In this document: positions 29,115 through 41,585 of the stretch, in pieces
Layout: each line of letters starts with the position of its first letter
Position numbering within the stretch: position 1 is the stretch's first letter
NCBI RefSeq assembly: GCF_019042655.1
Contig: NZ_JAHPZO010000003.1
Coordinates: 186,001-250,000, forward strand
Direction: 5' to 3'
From: Planococcus sp. CP5-4_YE
GTDB taxonomy: Bacteria > Bacillota > Bacilli > Bacillales_A > Planococcaceae
DNA: 64,000 nt
Translations under genes and position numbers: made by a program
Notes under the pieces: model-generated
Database searches by the model: none
What the model saw: the letters and a program-made list of their open reading frames with translations, nothing else
Told to the model about the DNA's origin: nothing

Positions 29115-29144
29115 ATTATAGATAACTTTCCGCTAAAAAGTAAA
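29115..29144 (-). promoter_or_regulatory. Candidate promoter for relA
   Basis: TTTACT (29139-29144), an 18-base spacer, and a perfect TATAAT (29115-29120) on the minus strand, about 45 bases before the relA start. Confidence 0.55.
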
Positions 29145-29187
29145 GCTTTTGCGTGTTTTCATCTATCTCCCGGAAATACCCCAGGGG

Positions 29188-30741
29188 CTACAGGCGTTCA
29201 GCTTTCTGTTTACGGATGCCGTCGACCATGATCCATTTGCTGTCATCGCCCACTGCGACGGTCTTATTTGACGAATCGATACTCATAATGTTTTTGACAC
29301 GGACATTGCGTGCGCTTTGCTTTCCGCCCATGATTGAAATATCCGATCCCGCCGTGCGGAAGCCACGTACGACACCGTTTGACAGCGATATATGCTCGGC
29401 ACGGTATTGTACAGCGGAAGCGGGGCGCCCTTTGTAATCATAGAGCGGATCGCCTTCGAACAGGAAGCGATTGATCGCGACATTGCGGTAGCCGGAAATA
29501 ACCAGCGAGCGCGGCGATGAGTCCTTATAGAGCCGCGTTTCGACCGGTGCTAGAGACACGAGACGCTGCGCTTTGATGTTATAGGCCGACAAGGATTCCG
29601 GATCTTCGCGGAGATGATGGCCGATATGGCGGAAATTGAACGAACGGTTGTCATTGACCGACAAATGGCCCGATATAAAAACACCGGACGCTGCCGACGA
29701 ATTGGCGTGCGCTTTGATTTCGACGCCGCCGAAGCAACGCGACGTGGAATTATTGAACAGCCAGACATGCCTAGAGCCATCATCGATCTCAATACCATTG
29801 GAATTCGAATAGCCTTTTTTATGGGCTTTTCCGCTCGGGTCGGAGAAATGGCAATTGGAGACGAAGACATAATCGCTGTGATGGGTCGTCAAACCGTCGT
29901 CCCCGAAGCCGAAGCCGTTCACTTGGTCGACCCAGATATATTTGCAGCCGCCCCTTCCGCGCATGCCGTCACCTGCGTAATTATAAAGCGGCGAGGTAAT
30001 GTCGACGCAGTGAAGCCCCGGATTGATTGCTTCTACATCCCGCACCCATCCGTAGGTAACGCCTGCAAAAGTTACGCAACTCGAATAATTGCCCCAAGAA
30101 TTGGTGCGTTCCGCATGTCCAAGGCGTTCCACGTTCCAATCGAGGCTCAAGCTCTCAATCGAGATATTGCGGTTGCCATTCACATAATTGGAGTTTGTCA
30201 ATAAACGAGAACGCTTTGGCGCTTTCGGATGCAGCTTGATGACCGAAGCGGCCTTGCCCGCCCCGACAATCCGGCTCCATGAAGGGACGCGGATCCCTTT
30301 GACGATATAGACGCCGGGCGGAACCGTCACTTCCACCCGGCCATTGCCAATCGCTTTTTTAAATGCTTCGGTGCAATCCGTGACGCCGTCACCGACCGCC
30401 CCGTAATCCCGGATGTTGACGCGACGGTTGATTGTTGAATCAAGTTTCTTGTATTCACGGTCAAGTTTGCCTTTCCATTCCGGAAACAAGTCCTGTCCGA
30501 ACACGATAGTGCCGTAGCCGTTATCATCCGCGACTTCATACTCATCGGCGAAAACGGACCATAGTTTTTCGAAGAAATGGATTGGCCGCTTAATGCGTAC
30601 GCGGGGGAGATCTTTCTTGATGTCATTGAACAGTGCTTCGGTCTCCCGGGTAGTCTGTTCTAAAGGAGTCGCATCGTTTAGCAGCTGCCCGATCAATTCA
30701 TTGTTTTGTACAGGGTCATACCGTCTGTCCAATTCGATCAT
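29188..30741 (-). CDS. Parallel beta-helix protein (Pectate_lyase_3 / GH28-related)
   Basis: A 517-residue protein. The first ~105 residues are helical and charged with no signal peptide or membrane helix. The NIRDYGAVGDGVTDCTEAF motif (about 108-126) is the entry of Pectate_lyase_3 folds, and the rest shows repeating short strands with Asn/Gly/Val turns as in right-handed beta-helices. Related proteins include polysaccharide lyases and hydrolases and phage tail spikes; the substrate here is unknown. It lies between apt and relA, which adjoin in B. subtilis, so it is an insertion into a conserved pair. The ATG at 30741 has GAGAGGTG at six bases; 30750 is a longer alternative. Confidence 0.75.
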   Translation of the reverse strand: MIELDRRYDPVQNNELIGQLLNDATPLEQTTRETEALFNDIKKDLPRVRIKRPIHFFEKLWSVFADEYEVADDNGYGTIVFGQDLFPEWKGKLDREYKKLDSTINRRVNIRDYGAVGDGVTDCTEAFKKAIGNGRVEVTVPPGVYIVKGIRVPSWSRIVGAGKAASVIKLHPKAPKRSRLLTNSNYVNGNRNISIESLSLDWNVERLGHAERTNSWGNYSSCVTFAGVTYGWVRDVEAINPGLHCVDITSPLYNYAGDGMRGRGGCKYIWVDQVNGFGFGDDGLTTHHSDYVFVSNCHFSDPSGKAHKKGYSNSNGIEIDDGSRHVWLFNNSTSRCFGGVEIKAHANSSAASGVFISGHLSVNDNRSFNFRHIGHHLREDPESLSAYNIKAQRLVSLAPVETRLYKDSSPRSLVISGYRNVAINRFLFEGDPLYDYKGRPASAVQYRAEHISLSNGVVRGFRTAGSDISIMGGKQSARNVRVKNIMSIDSSNKTVAVGDDSKWIMVDGIRKQKAERL

Positions 30742-30791
30742 GGAAATCACCTCTCTCGCAAGTTTCTTTCTCTACCATACCCCGCCGTCAG

Positions 30792-30830
30792 AAAAAAAAT
30801 CACCTTGCCCCAAAAGGCAAAGTGATTTTC
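30792..30830 (-). terminator. Terminator after apt
   Basis: On the minus strand AAATCACTTTGCC, a TTTT loop, GGGGCAAGGTGATTT and eight T. It separates recJ-apt from the beta-helix gene. Confidence 0.85.
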
Positions 30831-31343
30831 TTAATATTGCATCAAAGTTGTGACATCATAGCCGTCGAGGTTCTTGCGGCCATCCAAGTAAGTCAACTCG
30901 ATTAAAAATGCGCAGCCGACAACCACTCCGCCAAGCTGTTCAACCAGGTTGATCGTCGCATTGATTGTTCCGCCGGTAGCCAAAAGATCGTCCGTGATCA
31001 AGACGCGCTGTCCCGGTTTAATGGCATCTTTGTGCATCGTCAATACGTCCGTGCCGTACTCAAGGCCGTATTGTGCACGAATCACTTCACGCGGCAATTT
31101 GCCTTCTTTGCGGACCGGCGCAAAACCGATTTCTAGCGCATAAGCAACAGGGCAGCCAATGATAAAGCCGCGAGCTTCCGGTCCAACGATAATTTCTGCG
31201 TCCACTGTTTTCGCGTATGCAACAATTTGGTCCGTTGCGTATTTATAGGCTTCGCCACTGTCCATCAAAGATGTAATATCCTTGAACCTGATTCCTGGCT
31301 TCGGCCAATCTTCTACGATGGTTATATATTGCTTTAAATCCAT
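30831..31343 (-). CDS. apt: Adenine phosphoribosyltransferase
   Basis: Salvages adenine to AMP using phosphoribosyl pyrophosphate. The PRPP loop [13 protein letters not shown] (about residues 117-129) and the purine-site GPEARGFI block are clear; 170 residues is standard. It overlaps the recJ stop by ten bases, so it is translationally coupled to recJ. In B. subtilis apt is directly followed by relA; here a terminator and the beta-helix gene intervene. Confidence 0.96.
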   Translation of the reverse strand: MDLKQYITIVEDWPKPGIRFKDITSLMDSGEAYKYATDQIVAYAKTVDAEIIVGPEARGFIIGCPVAYALEIGFAPVRKEGKLPREVIRAQYGLEYGTDVLTMHKDAIKPGQRVLITDDLLATGGTINATINLVEQLGGVVVGCAFLIELTYLDGRKNLDGYDVTTLMQY

Positions 31344-33676
31344 AATTCTTCCTCCTTGGCTGACACTTGGGCGTCAAACCAGTCTTTTAGATCCCGATAG
31401 GATGCATATAAGAGCTTCTGTTCCAAAGCAATCTGCCGCTCGCGCTTCTTATAAGCCGGCGCTTCTGAAAGATCACGTTTTCCAGGAGCCTGTGCAATCT
31501 CGGTAATTCCATTGTTAAGTGTAACAAAACCGAGTTCAAAAAACACCTGAAGCATGAAAAATAATGTTTCCCGGCTCCAGCCTTTGTGTTTAGCAAGTTC
31601 TTCGCCATTCTTTTTAAAATCGAAGGTGCCGCGCTTCTTGACGAAGCCGAACAGCCATTTGAATTGGTCACGGTCCGGGATACGCTCGAAATATTGTGAT
31701 TCCTGCGCGTAGAAATGGGCATAGACACGCTTTGGCCGCAGCTGTGTGAGTACGGACGACAACTGCTCTTCAGAGTCCGGCAGATCCAACAGCACCAAAT
31801 GCTCTTTCGCTGCACCCGATTCGACGAGCGACTGCACCGAGACGATCGGTCCGTCAAGTAATGAGCTAAACACCGCTTCCGTTTCTTTTTGGAAAGCGAC
31901 GAATACCTGGTTTTGTTTTGGGATGAGCTTCGACCAGCGACTGACTTGGCGAATGCCGCGGATGTCGAATAATTGCCATTCGTCCGTGCGGATGTCCTCC
32001 ACTAATAGCTGTGGTTTTTTGCGGCCGTTCCATTCGTTGATCTGTAGGTCGCCGATGACATCGATCTTGACCTCAGGCGTCAGTTCATCGCCGAGCTCAC
32101 CGATGCCGAAGCCGACCGCATCCAAGGTAGAGCCGTTTTGCGCCAGCTCCATTTTCAAATGCGCTTGGCTGGCGCCGATTTTACGAATGCCTGCGACTTT
32201 AACGCCATCCAGATAAAACTTCGGTTTGGCAAACCCCATGCCAAATGGCGCTAGACGGCGCATGCCTTCAATGGTTTCCGTATCAACTTCATCAAGTGTC
32301 ACAGGGATATCGATCGATACGACCGGCACTAAATCTTCTGCGGTCAACGAATTTTTTGCTTGTTCGTTCAAACGCTCGCGCAATTCATCGACGTCTTCCG
32401 CGGCAAGCGTCATGCCTGCTGCCATCGGGTGTCCGCCGAAATGTGGCAGGATGTCGCGATTTTTGGCGAGTTCGTTGTACAGGTGAAAGCCTTCGATGCT
32501 GCGCGCCGAACCTTTTGCTTTGCCATTCGCCAAATCAAGTGACAATACGATTGACGGACGGTAAAATTTCTCGGTCAATTTGGAAGCCACGATGCCGACA
32601 ACGCCAGGATTCCAGCCTTCTTGGGCAACGATAATGACGTGCGGCAACTGCTCGCCGTAGCGCGCTTCTACTTGCTCGATCGCTTGCTCAGAAATCGCCT
32701 TAACGATCGCCTGGCGTTCTTTGTTCAAAACGTCCAAGCCATCTGCGAGTGAACGAGCTTCTGATGGGTCATCCGTCATGAACATACGCACCGCCGGATC
32801 AGCCGATTGCAAGCGGCCAATCGCATTGATGCGCGGACCGAACATAAAACCAATCGTCTCTTCCGTAATGTCGCGCTGCTTGACTCCCGCAACGTCCGCT
32901 AATGCCGCAATCGCGGGCATCGGCGAATCTTGCAAAGCACGCAAGCCTTCTTTGACGAGCACGCGGTTTTCACCGTGCAATGGTACCAAATCGGCAATCG
33001 TGCCGATCGCCACCAGCTCCGTCAAATGGTCCGGGATGTCCCCGTAGAGCGCCTGTGCCATTTTGAATGCCACACCGACGCCGGCCAGTTCGCCGAACGG
33101 GTACTTGCCTTCCGGATGCCGTGGATGGATGACCGCGAGTGCTGCGGGCATTTCGTCGCCGATATCGTGGTGGTCACTGATGATGACATCCATCCCGAGT
33201 TCATTTGCCAAGCGCACCGGCTCTATTCCTGACACGCCGTTATCGACTGTAACAATCAAGTTGATACCTTCTGCATGGGCTTCCTTGAATAGCTCTTCAT
33301 TCGGGCCATAGCCATGGTCGAAGCGGTTCGGGATCTTGAAGGACACATCAGCGCCCAAATCCTGCAGCACTGTCATCATGACTGTCGTACTGGTCACCCC
33401 GTCTGCGTCGTAGTCGCCATAAACGAGAATTTTTTCTTCCGCTTCAATCGCCTGCTGGATACGCGCCACTGCGACGTCCATATCCTTCATCAGAAACGGA
33501 TTATGTATGCCGGATAGTTCGACATCTAGAAATTCCTGTGCTTTTTCCACTGTGTCGATTCCGCGCGTGACGAGAATTTTCGCCAGCACAGATGACAAGG
33601 ATAGCGCTTGTTGTAATTCCTGGACGGCTTGTTCATCCGGGCTTGTCAATTGCCATCTTTTTTTCGATTCAATCAT
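31334..33676 (-). CDS. recJ: Single-stranded-DNA-specific exonuclease RecJ
   Basis: A 5'-3' single-strand exonuclease acting in recombination and base-excision repair. The DHH phosphoesterase motifs are [13 protein letters not shown] (near residue 80) and [10 protein letters not shown] (near 155); DHHA1 motif [11 protein letters not shown] lies near 410. After the OB-fold (about 450-560) there is a ~200-residue C-terminal extension of the type found in Bacillus RecJ. Length 780 is normal for Bacillales. It likely starts the recJ-apt unit. Confidence 0.95.
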   Translation of the reverse strand: MIESKKRWQLTSPDEQAVQELQQALSLSSVLAKILVTRGIDTVEKAQEFLDVELSGIHNPFLMKDMDVAVARIQQAIEAEEKILVYGDYDADGVTSTTVMMTVLQDLGADVSFKIPNRFDHGYGPNEELFKEAHAEGINLIVTVDNGVSGIEPVRLANELGMDVIISDHHDIGDEMPAALAVIHPRHPEGKYPFGELAGVGVAFKMAQALYGDIPDHLTELVAIGTIADLVPLHGENRVLVKEGLRALQDSPMPAIAALADVAGVKQRDITEETIGFMFGPRINAIGRLQSADPAVRMFMTDDPSEARSLADGLDVLNKERQAIVKAISEQAIEQVEARYGEQLPHVIIVAQEGWNPGVVGIVASKLTEKFYRPSIVLSLDLANGKAKGSARSIEGFHLYNELAKNRDILPHFGGHPMAAGMTLAAEDVDELRERLNEQAKNSLTAEDLVPVVSIDIPVTLDEVDTETIEGMRRLAPFGMGFAKPKFYLDGVKVAGIRKIGASQAHLKMELAQNGSTLDAVGFGIGELGDELTPEVKIDVIGDLQINEWNGRKKPQLLVEDIRTDEWQLFDIRGIRQVSRWSKLIPKQNQVFVAFQKETEAVFSSLLDGPIVSVQSLVESGAAKEHLVLLDLPDSEEQLSSVLTQLRPKRVYAHFYAQESQYFERIPDRDQFKWLFGFVKKRGTFDFKKNGEELAKHKGWSRETLFFMLQVFFELGFVTLNNGITEIAQAPGKRDLSEAPAYKKRERQIALEQKLLYASYRDLKDWFDAQVSAKEEELWI

Positions 33677-33761
33677 TGGATCTCACTTCCTCACCCGTAC
33701 ATTATACAACATCAGCGGGCAGACAAAAACCTTTCGGCTAAGCGCCGAAAGGTTCATTTTT

Positions 33762-34202
33762 CTACAATTCGTCGCGGCGCGTGTCCGGACGGCGGTCCTG
33801 TGTATCGTCGATCCCAAATTCTTCGCGCTTTGGCTGAGAACGGAGCGACTCGTCCGCATCATGCGTCCGTTCTTCTCCGGTGACGACCATTGGATCAGGC
33901 GTGACGCCTGCGCGCTGGTATTCAGCGATTTCGTTCTGTTGCGTGGCGATAAGCGATTCCTTGACCGCCACTTCTTTTTGAAGAGTCTTCACTTTACGCT
34001 TCAATTGGTAATTACGTGTCATGGCGAGAATACTCGAAAGCAGGAAGCCGAGCAATGCGGACACGAGAATGACCAGGATCAACGGCCATTGTGATTCGCC
34101 GAACACATAATTGACCGGCACGTTATCGACATTAAATACTGCAAATACTGCGATGATGATAGCAAAAACAAGACCGAGCAATAAGAGCCATTGCAATTTC
34201 AT
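33762..34202 (-). CDS. LapA family membrane protein (DUF1049, YrvD-like)
   Basis: A 146-residue protein with two membrane helices (about 2-22 and 37-60) separated by a VNNVPVNYVFGES-type loop, the LapA/DUF1049 pattern. A coiled-coil-like basic stretch (about 63-90) and an acidic, disordered C-terminus follow; the tail is longer than in the ~107-residue B. subtilis YrvD. In E. coli the family (LapA/YciS) helps control lipopolysaccharide synthesis, which cannot apply here; function is unknown. The ATG at 34202 was chosen for AAAGGA upstream. Confidence 0.8.
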   Translation of the reverse strand: MKLQWLLLLGLVFAIIIAVFAVFNVDNVPVNYVFGESQWPLILVILVSALLGFLLSSILAMTRNYQLKRKVKTLQKEVAVKESLIATQQNEIAEYQRAGVTPDPMVVTGEERTHDADESLRSQPKREEFGIDDTQDRRPDTRRDEL

Positions 34203-34254
34203 GTGAACCATCCTTTCTTAATGAAAACTGTGTACACCTTTCCCCCTTTCATAC

Positions 34255-34298
34255 AAAAAGGGACAAGGTATCATTATTCTATACCCTGTCCCTTTGTC
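34255..34298 (-). terminator. Terminator after secDF
   Basis: AAAGGGACAGGGTAT and ATACCTTGTCCCTTT pair around a nine-base loop, with TTTTT following on the minus strand. Confidence 0.8.
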
Positions 34299-34307
34299 CT
34301 ATTAAAC

Positions 34308-36587
34308 TTATACGACTGGTTCGTCAGAGCCCCATTTGGACTCTTGTTCTTTCTTCTCGATATCGATCGGACCTTTCTTATTCAACTCGCGTTTTTTCAA
34401 TACGAGCCATAGCTGGGCTGCGATGAAGATTGACGAATACGTTCCAGCGATCAAGCCGATCAATAAGGCGATCGAGAAATTCGTAATCGATGCAGCGCCG
34501 AAGATCAGGAGAGCCAGCACGACAAGGAATACCGTCATGACGGTATTGATCGAACGCGTCAAGGTTTGGCGGAGGGAAGTATTAACGATCTTCTCCAATT
34601 GCTCCACTGTCTCGACTTTTTTAACGCGGCGCATGTTTTCGCGGATCCGGTCAAACGTGACAATCGTATCGTTGATGGAATAACCGATAATGGTCAAGAC
34701 GGCGGCAATAAAGGTGATATCCACCTCGAGCCGCAGAATGCTGAATGCAGCAACGATGAAGAACGTGTCATGCAACAGTGCAACGATTGATGCCACACCC
34801 ATGCGCCATTCAAAGCGGAACGCCACATAGATGATGATGCCGATTGCCGCAATGGCAAGAGCATATAGTGCATTCTTTGCAAGCTCGATGCCGACGGTCG
34901 GCGATACGGTCGAAACGTTCGGTTCGATGCCGTATTCGTCTATAGCCGCAGATTTCAATTCTTCAATTTCTGTTTGACTGAAATCATCGACATATCGGAC
35001 GACGCCGATGGAAGAACCTTCCCCTGCCATGACGATATCGTCAGACGGGTAGCCCGCACTTTCCACGAAGTTCTCCACTTCATCTTTTGTTAATGAAGAT
35101 TCAGAAGTGATTTCAACGCGTGTACCGCTGGAGAAATCGATTCCCAAATTCAATTGGAAAATCGACAGCACGACCATACCTGACAAGATGAGCGCAAGCG
35201 AGGCAGCGAAGAATTTGCGGCGGTTGCCGGCAAAATCAAAGCGGTCGTATGGCGTCGACAAATCCGTGATGTGAAGGTCTTCTTCTTTCGTGTGGATCTT
35301 GTTTTTAGATAAGCCGAACCATCCTGGCTTATTGTCCAGGAATCCGCTCCAGACCCAGAGTCCGAGCATGAGGCGAGAACCCCATACAGCCGTCAGGAAG
35401 CTTGCGAGAATGGAAATGATCAGCATCGTCGCAAAACCTTTAACGGAACTTGTGCCGAAATAGAACAACACGGCAGCAGCGAGAAGCGTCGTGATATTGG
35501 CGTCAATGATCGCAGAAAACGATGATCTGGCACCGGCACGGAACGCATCCCGCACGGACTGGCCTGTTCGCAGCTCCTCGCGTATGCGCTCATAGGTGAT
35601 GATATTGGCATCCACTGCCATCCCGACGCCGAGCATGATTGCTGCGATACCCGGTAAAGTTAGCACCCCGCCAATCCACTGGAAGATCACAAGGATCAAA
35701 TAGACATAAGCGGAAAGCGTGATGACTGCAATCGCGCCTGGGAAACGGTAGAACAACAGCATGAAGATGAGAACAGCCGCGATGCCGATTCCAGCAGCAA
35801 ATGTCGTCTGGTCTAGCGCTTGTTCACCAAATTGTGCCCCGACTGATGTCGAATACACTTCTGTAAGTTTCACTGGAAGCGCCCCAGCGTTCAAAATACC
35901 AGCCAAATTCTGCGTTTCCTCAACTGTAAAGGATCCGGAGATTTCAACGCTTGGTGAATTGATGCGCTGTGAAACGCGCGGGTCGGAAACGAATTTCGGA
36001 TCCGCTTTCAGGCGTTCTTCCTGATAGGAATCAACGCCTTCTTCAAAATCGAGCCAGATGACCAGAACATTATCCGGCGCTGGCATTTGAGCGATTTCGC
36101 CAGTCACTTCGGCGAATTTACCCGGTTCATTCAACTCAAGTGTAACGATCGGCTGACCTTCCTGGTTGAAAGTAGCCGTCGCACCGCCTTGCGTGAGGTC
36201 ATCTCCCGACAACATGACATTGTCATTCGCATCGCGGAACGATAAATTCGCTTCTGTTGAAAGCAGCTCACGGGCGGATGATTGGTCTTCAACGCCCGCC
36301 AATTGGACGCGTATCCGGTTGCCGCTTTCGATTTGAATGCTCGGTTCACTGACACCAAGCACATCGATGCGGCTTCTCAACGCATCTGTCGTATCAGAGA
36401 CGACTTCTTCTGTAATTTCTTTCTCACTGCCTTCTAGCGGTTCGACTTGATAAAGAACTTCAAATCCGCCCTGCAGATCAAGCCCGAGATTGATGTCTTT
36501 GGCGATCGGCAGGCTGGTCGTGCCAATCAGGCCAACAAGCATGAATACCAGCAGGAAAAAGGCGATGATGCGAGATCTTGCTTTCAT
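34308..36587 (-). CDS. secDF: Protein translocase subunit SecDF (fused)
   Basis: Uses the proton gradient to drive late steps of Sec export. The 759-residue protein is the natural SecD-SecF fusion of Bacilli: an N-terminal helix (about 7-27), the LGLDLQGGFEVLY motif, the P1 periplasmic-type domain, five helices, then the SecF half with its own first helix (about 455), the LGIDFSSGTRVEI motif and five more helices. About twelve helices in total. Together with YajC nearby it forms the Sec accessory complex. Confidence 0.96.
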   Translation of the reverse strand: MKARSRIIAFFLLVFMLVGLIGTTSLPIAKDINLGLDLQGGFEVLYQVEPLEGSEKEITEEVVSDTTDALRSRIDVLGVSEPSIQIESGNRIRVQLAGVEDQSSARELLSTEANLSFRDANDNVMLSGDDLTQGGATATFNQEGQPIVTLELNEPGKFAEVTGEIAQMPAPDNVLVIWLDFEEGVDSYQEERLKADPKFVSDPRVSQRINSPSVEISGSFTVEETQNLAGILNAGALPVKLTEVYSTSVGAQFGEQALDQTTFAAGIGIAAVLIFMLLFYRFPGAIAVITLSAYVYLILVIFQWIGGVLTLPGIAAIMLGVGMAVDANIITYERIREELRTGQSVRDAFRAGARSSFSAIIDANITTLLAAAVLFYFGTSSVKGFATMLIISILASFLTAVWGSRLMLGLWVWSGFLDNKPGWFGLSKNKIHTKEEDLHITDLSTPYDRFDFAGNRRKFFAASLALILSGMVVLSIFQLNLGIDFSSGTRVEITSESSLTKDEVENFVESAGYPSDDIVMAGEGSSIGVVRYVDDFSQTEIEELKSAAIDEYGIEPNVSTVSPTVGIELAKNALYALAIAAIGIIIYVAFRFEWRMGVASIVALLHDTFFIVAAFSILRLEVDITFIAAVLTIIGYSINDTIVTFDRIRENMRRVKKVETVEQLEKIVNTSLRQTLTRSINTVMTVFLVVLALLIFGAASITNFSIALLIGLIAGTYSSIFIAAQLWLVLKKRELNKKGPIDIEKKEQESKWGSDEPVV

Positions 36588-36650
36588 ATGTATAGTTCCT
36601 CCTCAATATAGAACACAGCACTTACATTATCGGTGACGTGCCAAAAGGTG

Positions 36651-36971
36651 TCAAATCCCACGCGGTTTCTGGCGCGCCGGACGAAGAAGCTGCTGCAGGT
36701 CCTCCATGCTGTCTTCCGAGAAAAAGTTTGCGGTTTTAAAGCCCTCCACCTGATGGTAAGCAACAAAATCGGAAGCCGTCAGATCCATAATATTCGACAC
36801 CATCTCATGCAAGCGCATGTCTTCGACTTTCTTCTTTTTCCACGCTTTTTTCAGGCAATAATCCCACAACGCTTCCGGGGTGAATGTTTCGTATTGCAAA
36901 TACGTGAATTCGCTGCATTTGCTCTCCAATGCCGGCAGCACTTGCTCGTATTTTTCCGGATAGCTCATCAT
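36651..36971 (-). CDS. comN: Post-transcriptional regulator ComN (YrzD)
   Basis: A 106-residue soluble protein resembling B. subtilis ComN/YrzD, with a FTPEALWDYCLKKAW helix and a TASDFVAYHQVEGFK segment. In B. subtilis ComN controls localisation or use of the comE competence mRNA at poles and septa. The gene sits next to secDF as in B. subtilis, but spoVB, its usual neighbour, is missing. AAAGGAG lies seven bases before the first ATG. The call leans on synteny as much as on sequence. Confidence 0.8.
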   Translation of the reverse strand: MMSYPEKYEQVLPALESKCSEFTYLQYETFTPEALWDYCLKKAWKKKKVEDMRLHEMVSNIMDLTASDFVAYHQVEGFKTANFFSEDSMEDLQQLLRPARQKPRGI

Positions 36972-37090
36972 GTCGGTTCTCCTTTCTGCAGTTCTGTTTC
37001 CATTGTAACTCCCAGATGGAAATTTTAGAACAAATGCATGAAAATTTTTGGAAAATTGTTTAATTTATTTTGGTTAAAACAAGTTAATGA

Positions 37091-37122
37091 AATCGCTCCA
37101 GGCGGACGCTTTCCGCTCTTTC
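37091..37122. repeat. Fragment of the GC-rich intergenic element
   Basis: TCGCTCCAGGCGGACGCTTT followed by CCGC is the left-end sequence of the dispersed element family, here with nothing of its body. The rest of the 333-base gap between comN and yajC (36972-37304) is AT-rich and shows no gene or clear structure apart from the yajC terminator. Confidence 0.5.
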
Positions 37123-37262
37123 ACTTGAGTATATACAGTAGAGAGGAAACAAACCAAAATAGGCTACTTAATCCACAGCTTCATTTATTTTGCATAATAT
37201 TGTTCTTATAAAGGCTATAAATAGCTTTGTTCAGTTAGAGTATAGTGAATTTCCAAATGGAC

Positions 37263-37296
37263 GAAAAAAACGCCTCCCGAAAGGAAGACGGTTTTT
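37263..37296 (-). terminator. Terminator after yajC
   Basis: CGTCTTCC, TTTC loop, GGGAGGCG and seven T on the minus strand. Ends the ruvA-ruvB-queA-tgt-yajC unit. Confidence 0.85.
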
Positions 37297-37304
37297 GCGG
37301 TTGC

Positions 37305-37562
37305 TTATTCTACGATGCGGGCGATTGCTTGGCGCTCGAACTGCATGCGCGTGCCGTCAGCTACCGTGATATAGATCGTTGAGTCGTCTACTGCGTCGAC
37401 TTGGCCATGCAAGCCGCCGATCGTCACGATGCGATCCCCACGCTTCAATTCCGACTGCATATTAGCTGTCGTTTTTTGGCGTTTTTGCGCCGGGCGGATG
37501 ATGAAGAGCCACATCAGCAAGAACATCAATAGTAAAGGTGATAACGCAATTAATGTTTCCAT
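37305..37562 (-). CDS. yajC: Preprotein translocase subunit YajC
   Basis: A small (85 residues) membrane protein of the SecDF-YajC complex. One N-terminal helix (about 5-22) ends in the conserved FIIRPAQKRQK stretch; the SELKRGDRIVTIGGLHGQV block is the family signature. It is the last gene of the ruvAB-queA-tgt unit, 41 bases after tgt. Confidence 0.95.
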   Translation of the reverse strand: METLIALSPLLLMFLLMWLFIIRPAQKRQKTTANMQSELKRGDRIVTIGGLHGQVDAVDDSTIYITVADGTRMQFERQAIARIVE

Positions 37563-37603
37563 TGTTCAATTTCCCCCTTTCGTGTTCTCTATCGTTTTCG
37601 AAC

Positions 37604-39818
<2,215 letters not shown>

Positions 39819-39822
<4 letters not shown>

Positions 39823-40817
39823 TCAGGCATCTCCATTTTAAAGTGTTCGTAAGCAAGAGGCGTCACCATGCGCCCTCTTGGCGTCCGTTGAATAAAGCCG
39901 ATTTGCAATAAATACGGTTCGTAGACATCTTCAATGGTCGTCGATTCCTCGCCGATGCTTGCGGCGATCGTATCCACGCCGACAGGCCCGCCGCGAAAAC
40001 GGCTAATCATGCCGGTGAGTAGCTTATGGTCGATATGATCAAGACCGAGCGGGTCGACTTGAAGCATCTCGAGAGCTTGTTCTGCCATATCGGTCGTGAT
40101 CGATCCATTGCCGCGCACCATCGCATAATCGCGCACACGCTTTAGCAATCGGTTCGCGATACGCGGGGTTCCACGGGAACGGCGTGCGATTTCAATAGCC
40201 GCGTGCGGGTCGATATCCGCTTCGAACAAGGCGGCGCTGCGCTCGACGATATCCGTCAAGGCTTCCGTGTCGTAATACTCGAGCCTTGATAACACGCCGA
40301 AACGGTCACGCAGCGGAGCTGACAATGCCCCTGCACGCGTCGTCGCCCCAATCAACGTGAACGGCGGCAAATCGAGCCGCACGGAGCGCGCAGTCGGGCC
40401 TTTGCCGACAACGATATCGAGACAGAAATCTTCCATCGCCGGATACAGCACTTCTTCGATCGAGCGGTTCAAGCGGTGAATCTCATCGATGAACAATACA
40501 TCTCCCGGCTCGAGTGATGAAACGATCGCCGCCAAATCACCGGGCCGTTCAATCGCAGGGCCTGATGTCATCTTCACGCCGACTTCCATTTCATTGGCGA
40601 TGACGGTCGCTAGCGTCGTTTTCCCGAGACCCGGCGGCCCGTAAAGCAATACATGGTCAAGCGATTCATTGCGCATTTTCGCCGCTTCGATGAAAATCTC
40701 CAGATTGTGCTTTACTTTCTGCTGGCCGATATATTGCGACAAACGCTGTGGCCGCAACGATTGCTCAAAGCGCTCATCAAATTCCGAAACTTCGCCGTCA
40801 ATGATGCGTTCTTCCAT
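39819..40817 (-). CDS. ruvB: Holliday junction branch migration helicase RuvB
   Basis: The hexameric AAA+ motor that drives branch migration with RuvA. Walker [12 protein letters not shown] (near residue 62), Walker [10 protein letters not shown], sensor 1 IGATTRAG and the arginine-finger stretch [10 protein letters not shown] are all present; the winged-helix C-terminus ends [16 protein letters not shown]. Length 332 is standard. It follows ruvA by 16 bases. Confidence 0.97.
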
Positions 40818-40833
40818 GGCGTTCGCCTCCCCG

Positions 40834-41430
40834 TTAAGTTTGCTTCAATAATAGTTGAAGAGCTTTTTTCATATAGCCTTCCGTGTCGAGCTCGAGGCCC
40901 TTGAGTTGAGGCTTCACTTTCGTGATCTCACGTTCCGAATAGCCGAGCGCCCCAAGTGCAAGCATCGCTTCCTCGAGTTCCGATTCGTCGCCGCCGAACA
41001 AGTCCGGCTGGCCGGCTTCCGCGTAGGATTCCCCGAAGAAATCGGTCAGCTTGCCTTTCAAGTCCAAGATCATCTGGCGGGCGGTTTTCTTGCCGACGCC
41101 AGGGAATTTCACCAAATACTTCTCGTCTTCCTGCTCGATCGCTTCGATGACGAACTGCGGCTGGCCCGATGCCAAAATCGCAAGCGCACCTTTAGGGCCG
41201 ATGCCCGAGACGCTGATGAGCTTACGGAACAATTCCCGCTGCTCGAGCGTCGGAAAGCCGAAGAGGAATTGTGCGTCTTCCCGCACGTGATGATGCACAA
41301 AGATCTGCAGTTCATCCGATCCGAATGAATACGGGTTCGGGGCAAAGATCTGCCAGCCGACACCTTGCTGCTCCACTACCAAATATTCAGGCGTCACACG
41401 GGTGACTTGCCCTTTTATGTAATCGTACAT
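40834..41430 (-). CDS. ruvA: Holliday junction branch migration protein RuvA
   Basis: The junction-binding partner of RuvB. An N-terminal OB fold ([12 protein letters not shown]), two helix-hairpin-helix motifs ([15 protein letters not shown] and [16 protein letters not shown]), an acidic flexible linker, and a C-terminal RuvB-binding helix domain make up 198 residues. An extended -10 (TGGTATAAT, 41460-41468 on the minus strand) lies just upstream. I saw no clear LexA box in the upstream region. Confidence 0.96.
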   Translation of the reverse strand: MYDYIKGQVTRVTPEYLVVEQQGVGWQIFAPNPYSFGSDELQIFVHHHVREDAQFLFGFPTLEQRELFRKLISVSGIGPKGALAILASGQPQFVIEAIEQEDEKYLVKFPGVGKKTARQMILDLKGKLTDFFGESYAEAGQPDLFGGDESELEEAMLALGALGYSEREITKVKPQLKGLELDTEGYMKKALQLLLKQT

Positions 41431-41459
41431 TGCACTCGCCCTTTCATTTTCAACCTATT

Positions 41460-41468
41460 GATTATACC
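41460..41468 (-). promoter_or_regulatory. Extended -10 promoter for ruvA operon (candidate)
   Basis: TGGTATAAT on the minus strand, 30 bases before the ruvA start, without an obvious -35. Confidence 0.45.
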
Positions 41469-41531
41469 ATATTCCGGCCGCTCCTACGAAGAAAGCTATC
41501 CGCTTCGGCTAGACATTGCGATGCGCCAAAA

Positions 41532-41562
41532 GAGCTCCCCGCTGATTGAAGTTTCTCTTTAT
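41532..41562. repeat. 31-bp direct repeat, copy 1
   Basis: Begins GAGCTCCCCGCTGATTGAAG and ends TTTCTCTTTAT. An identical copy lies at 41723-41753, 191 bases away, just upstream of nadR. Confidence 0.85.
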
Positions 41563-41585
41563 CCCGCTTTAACGGTCTGTAAGGC

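Noticed and set aside
29614-30204. Plus-strand reading frame of 196 codons opposite the beta-helix gene
   Set aside because: No ribosome site or domain; explained as a shadow of the minus-strand gene.
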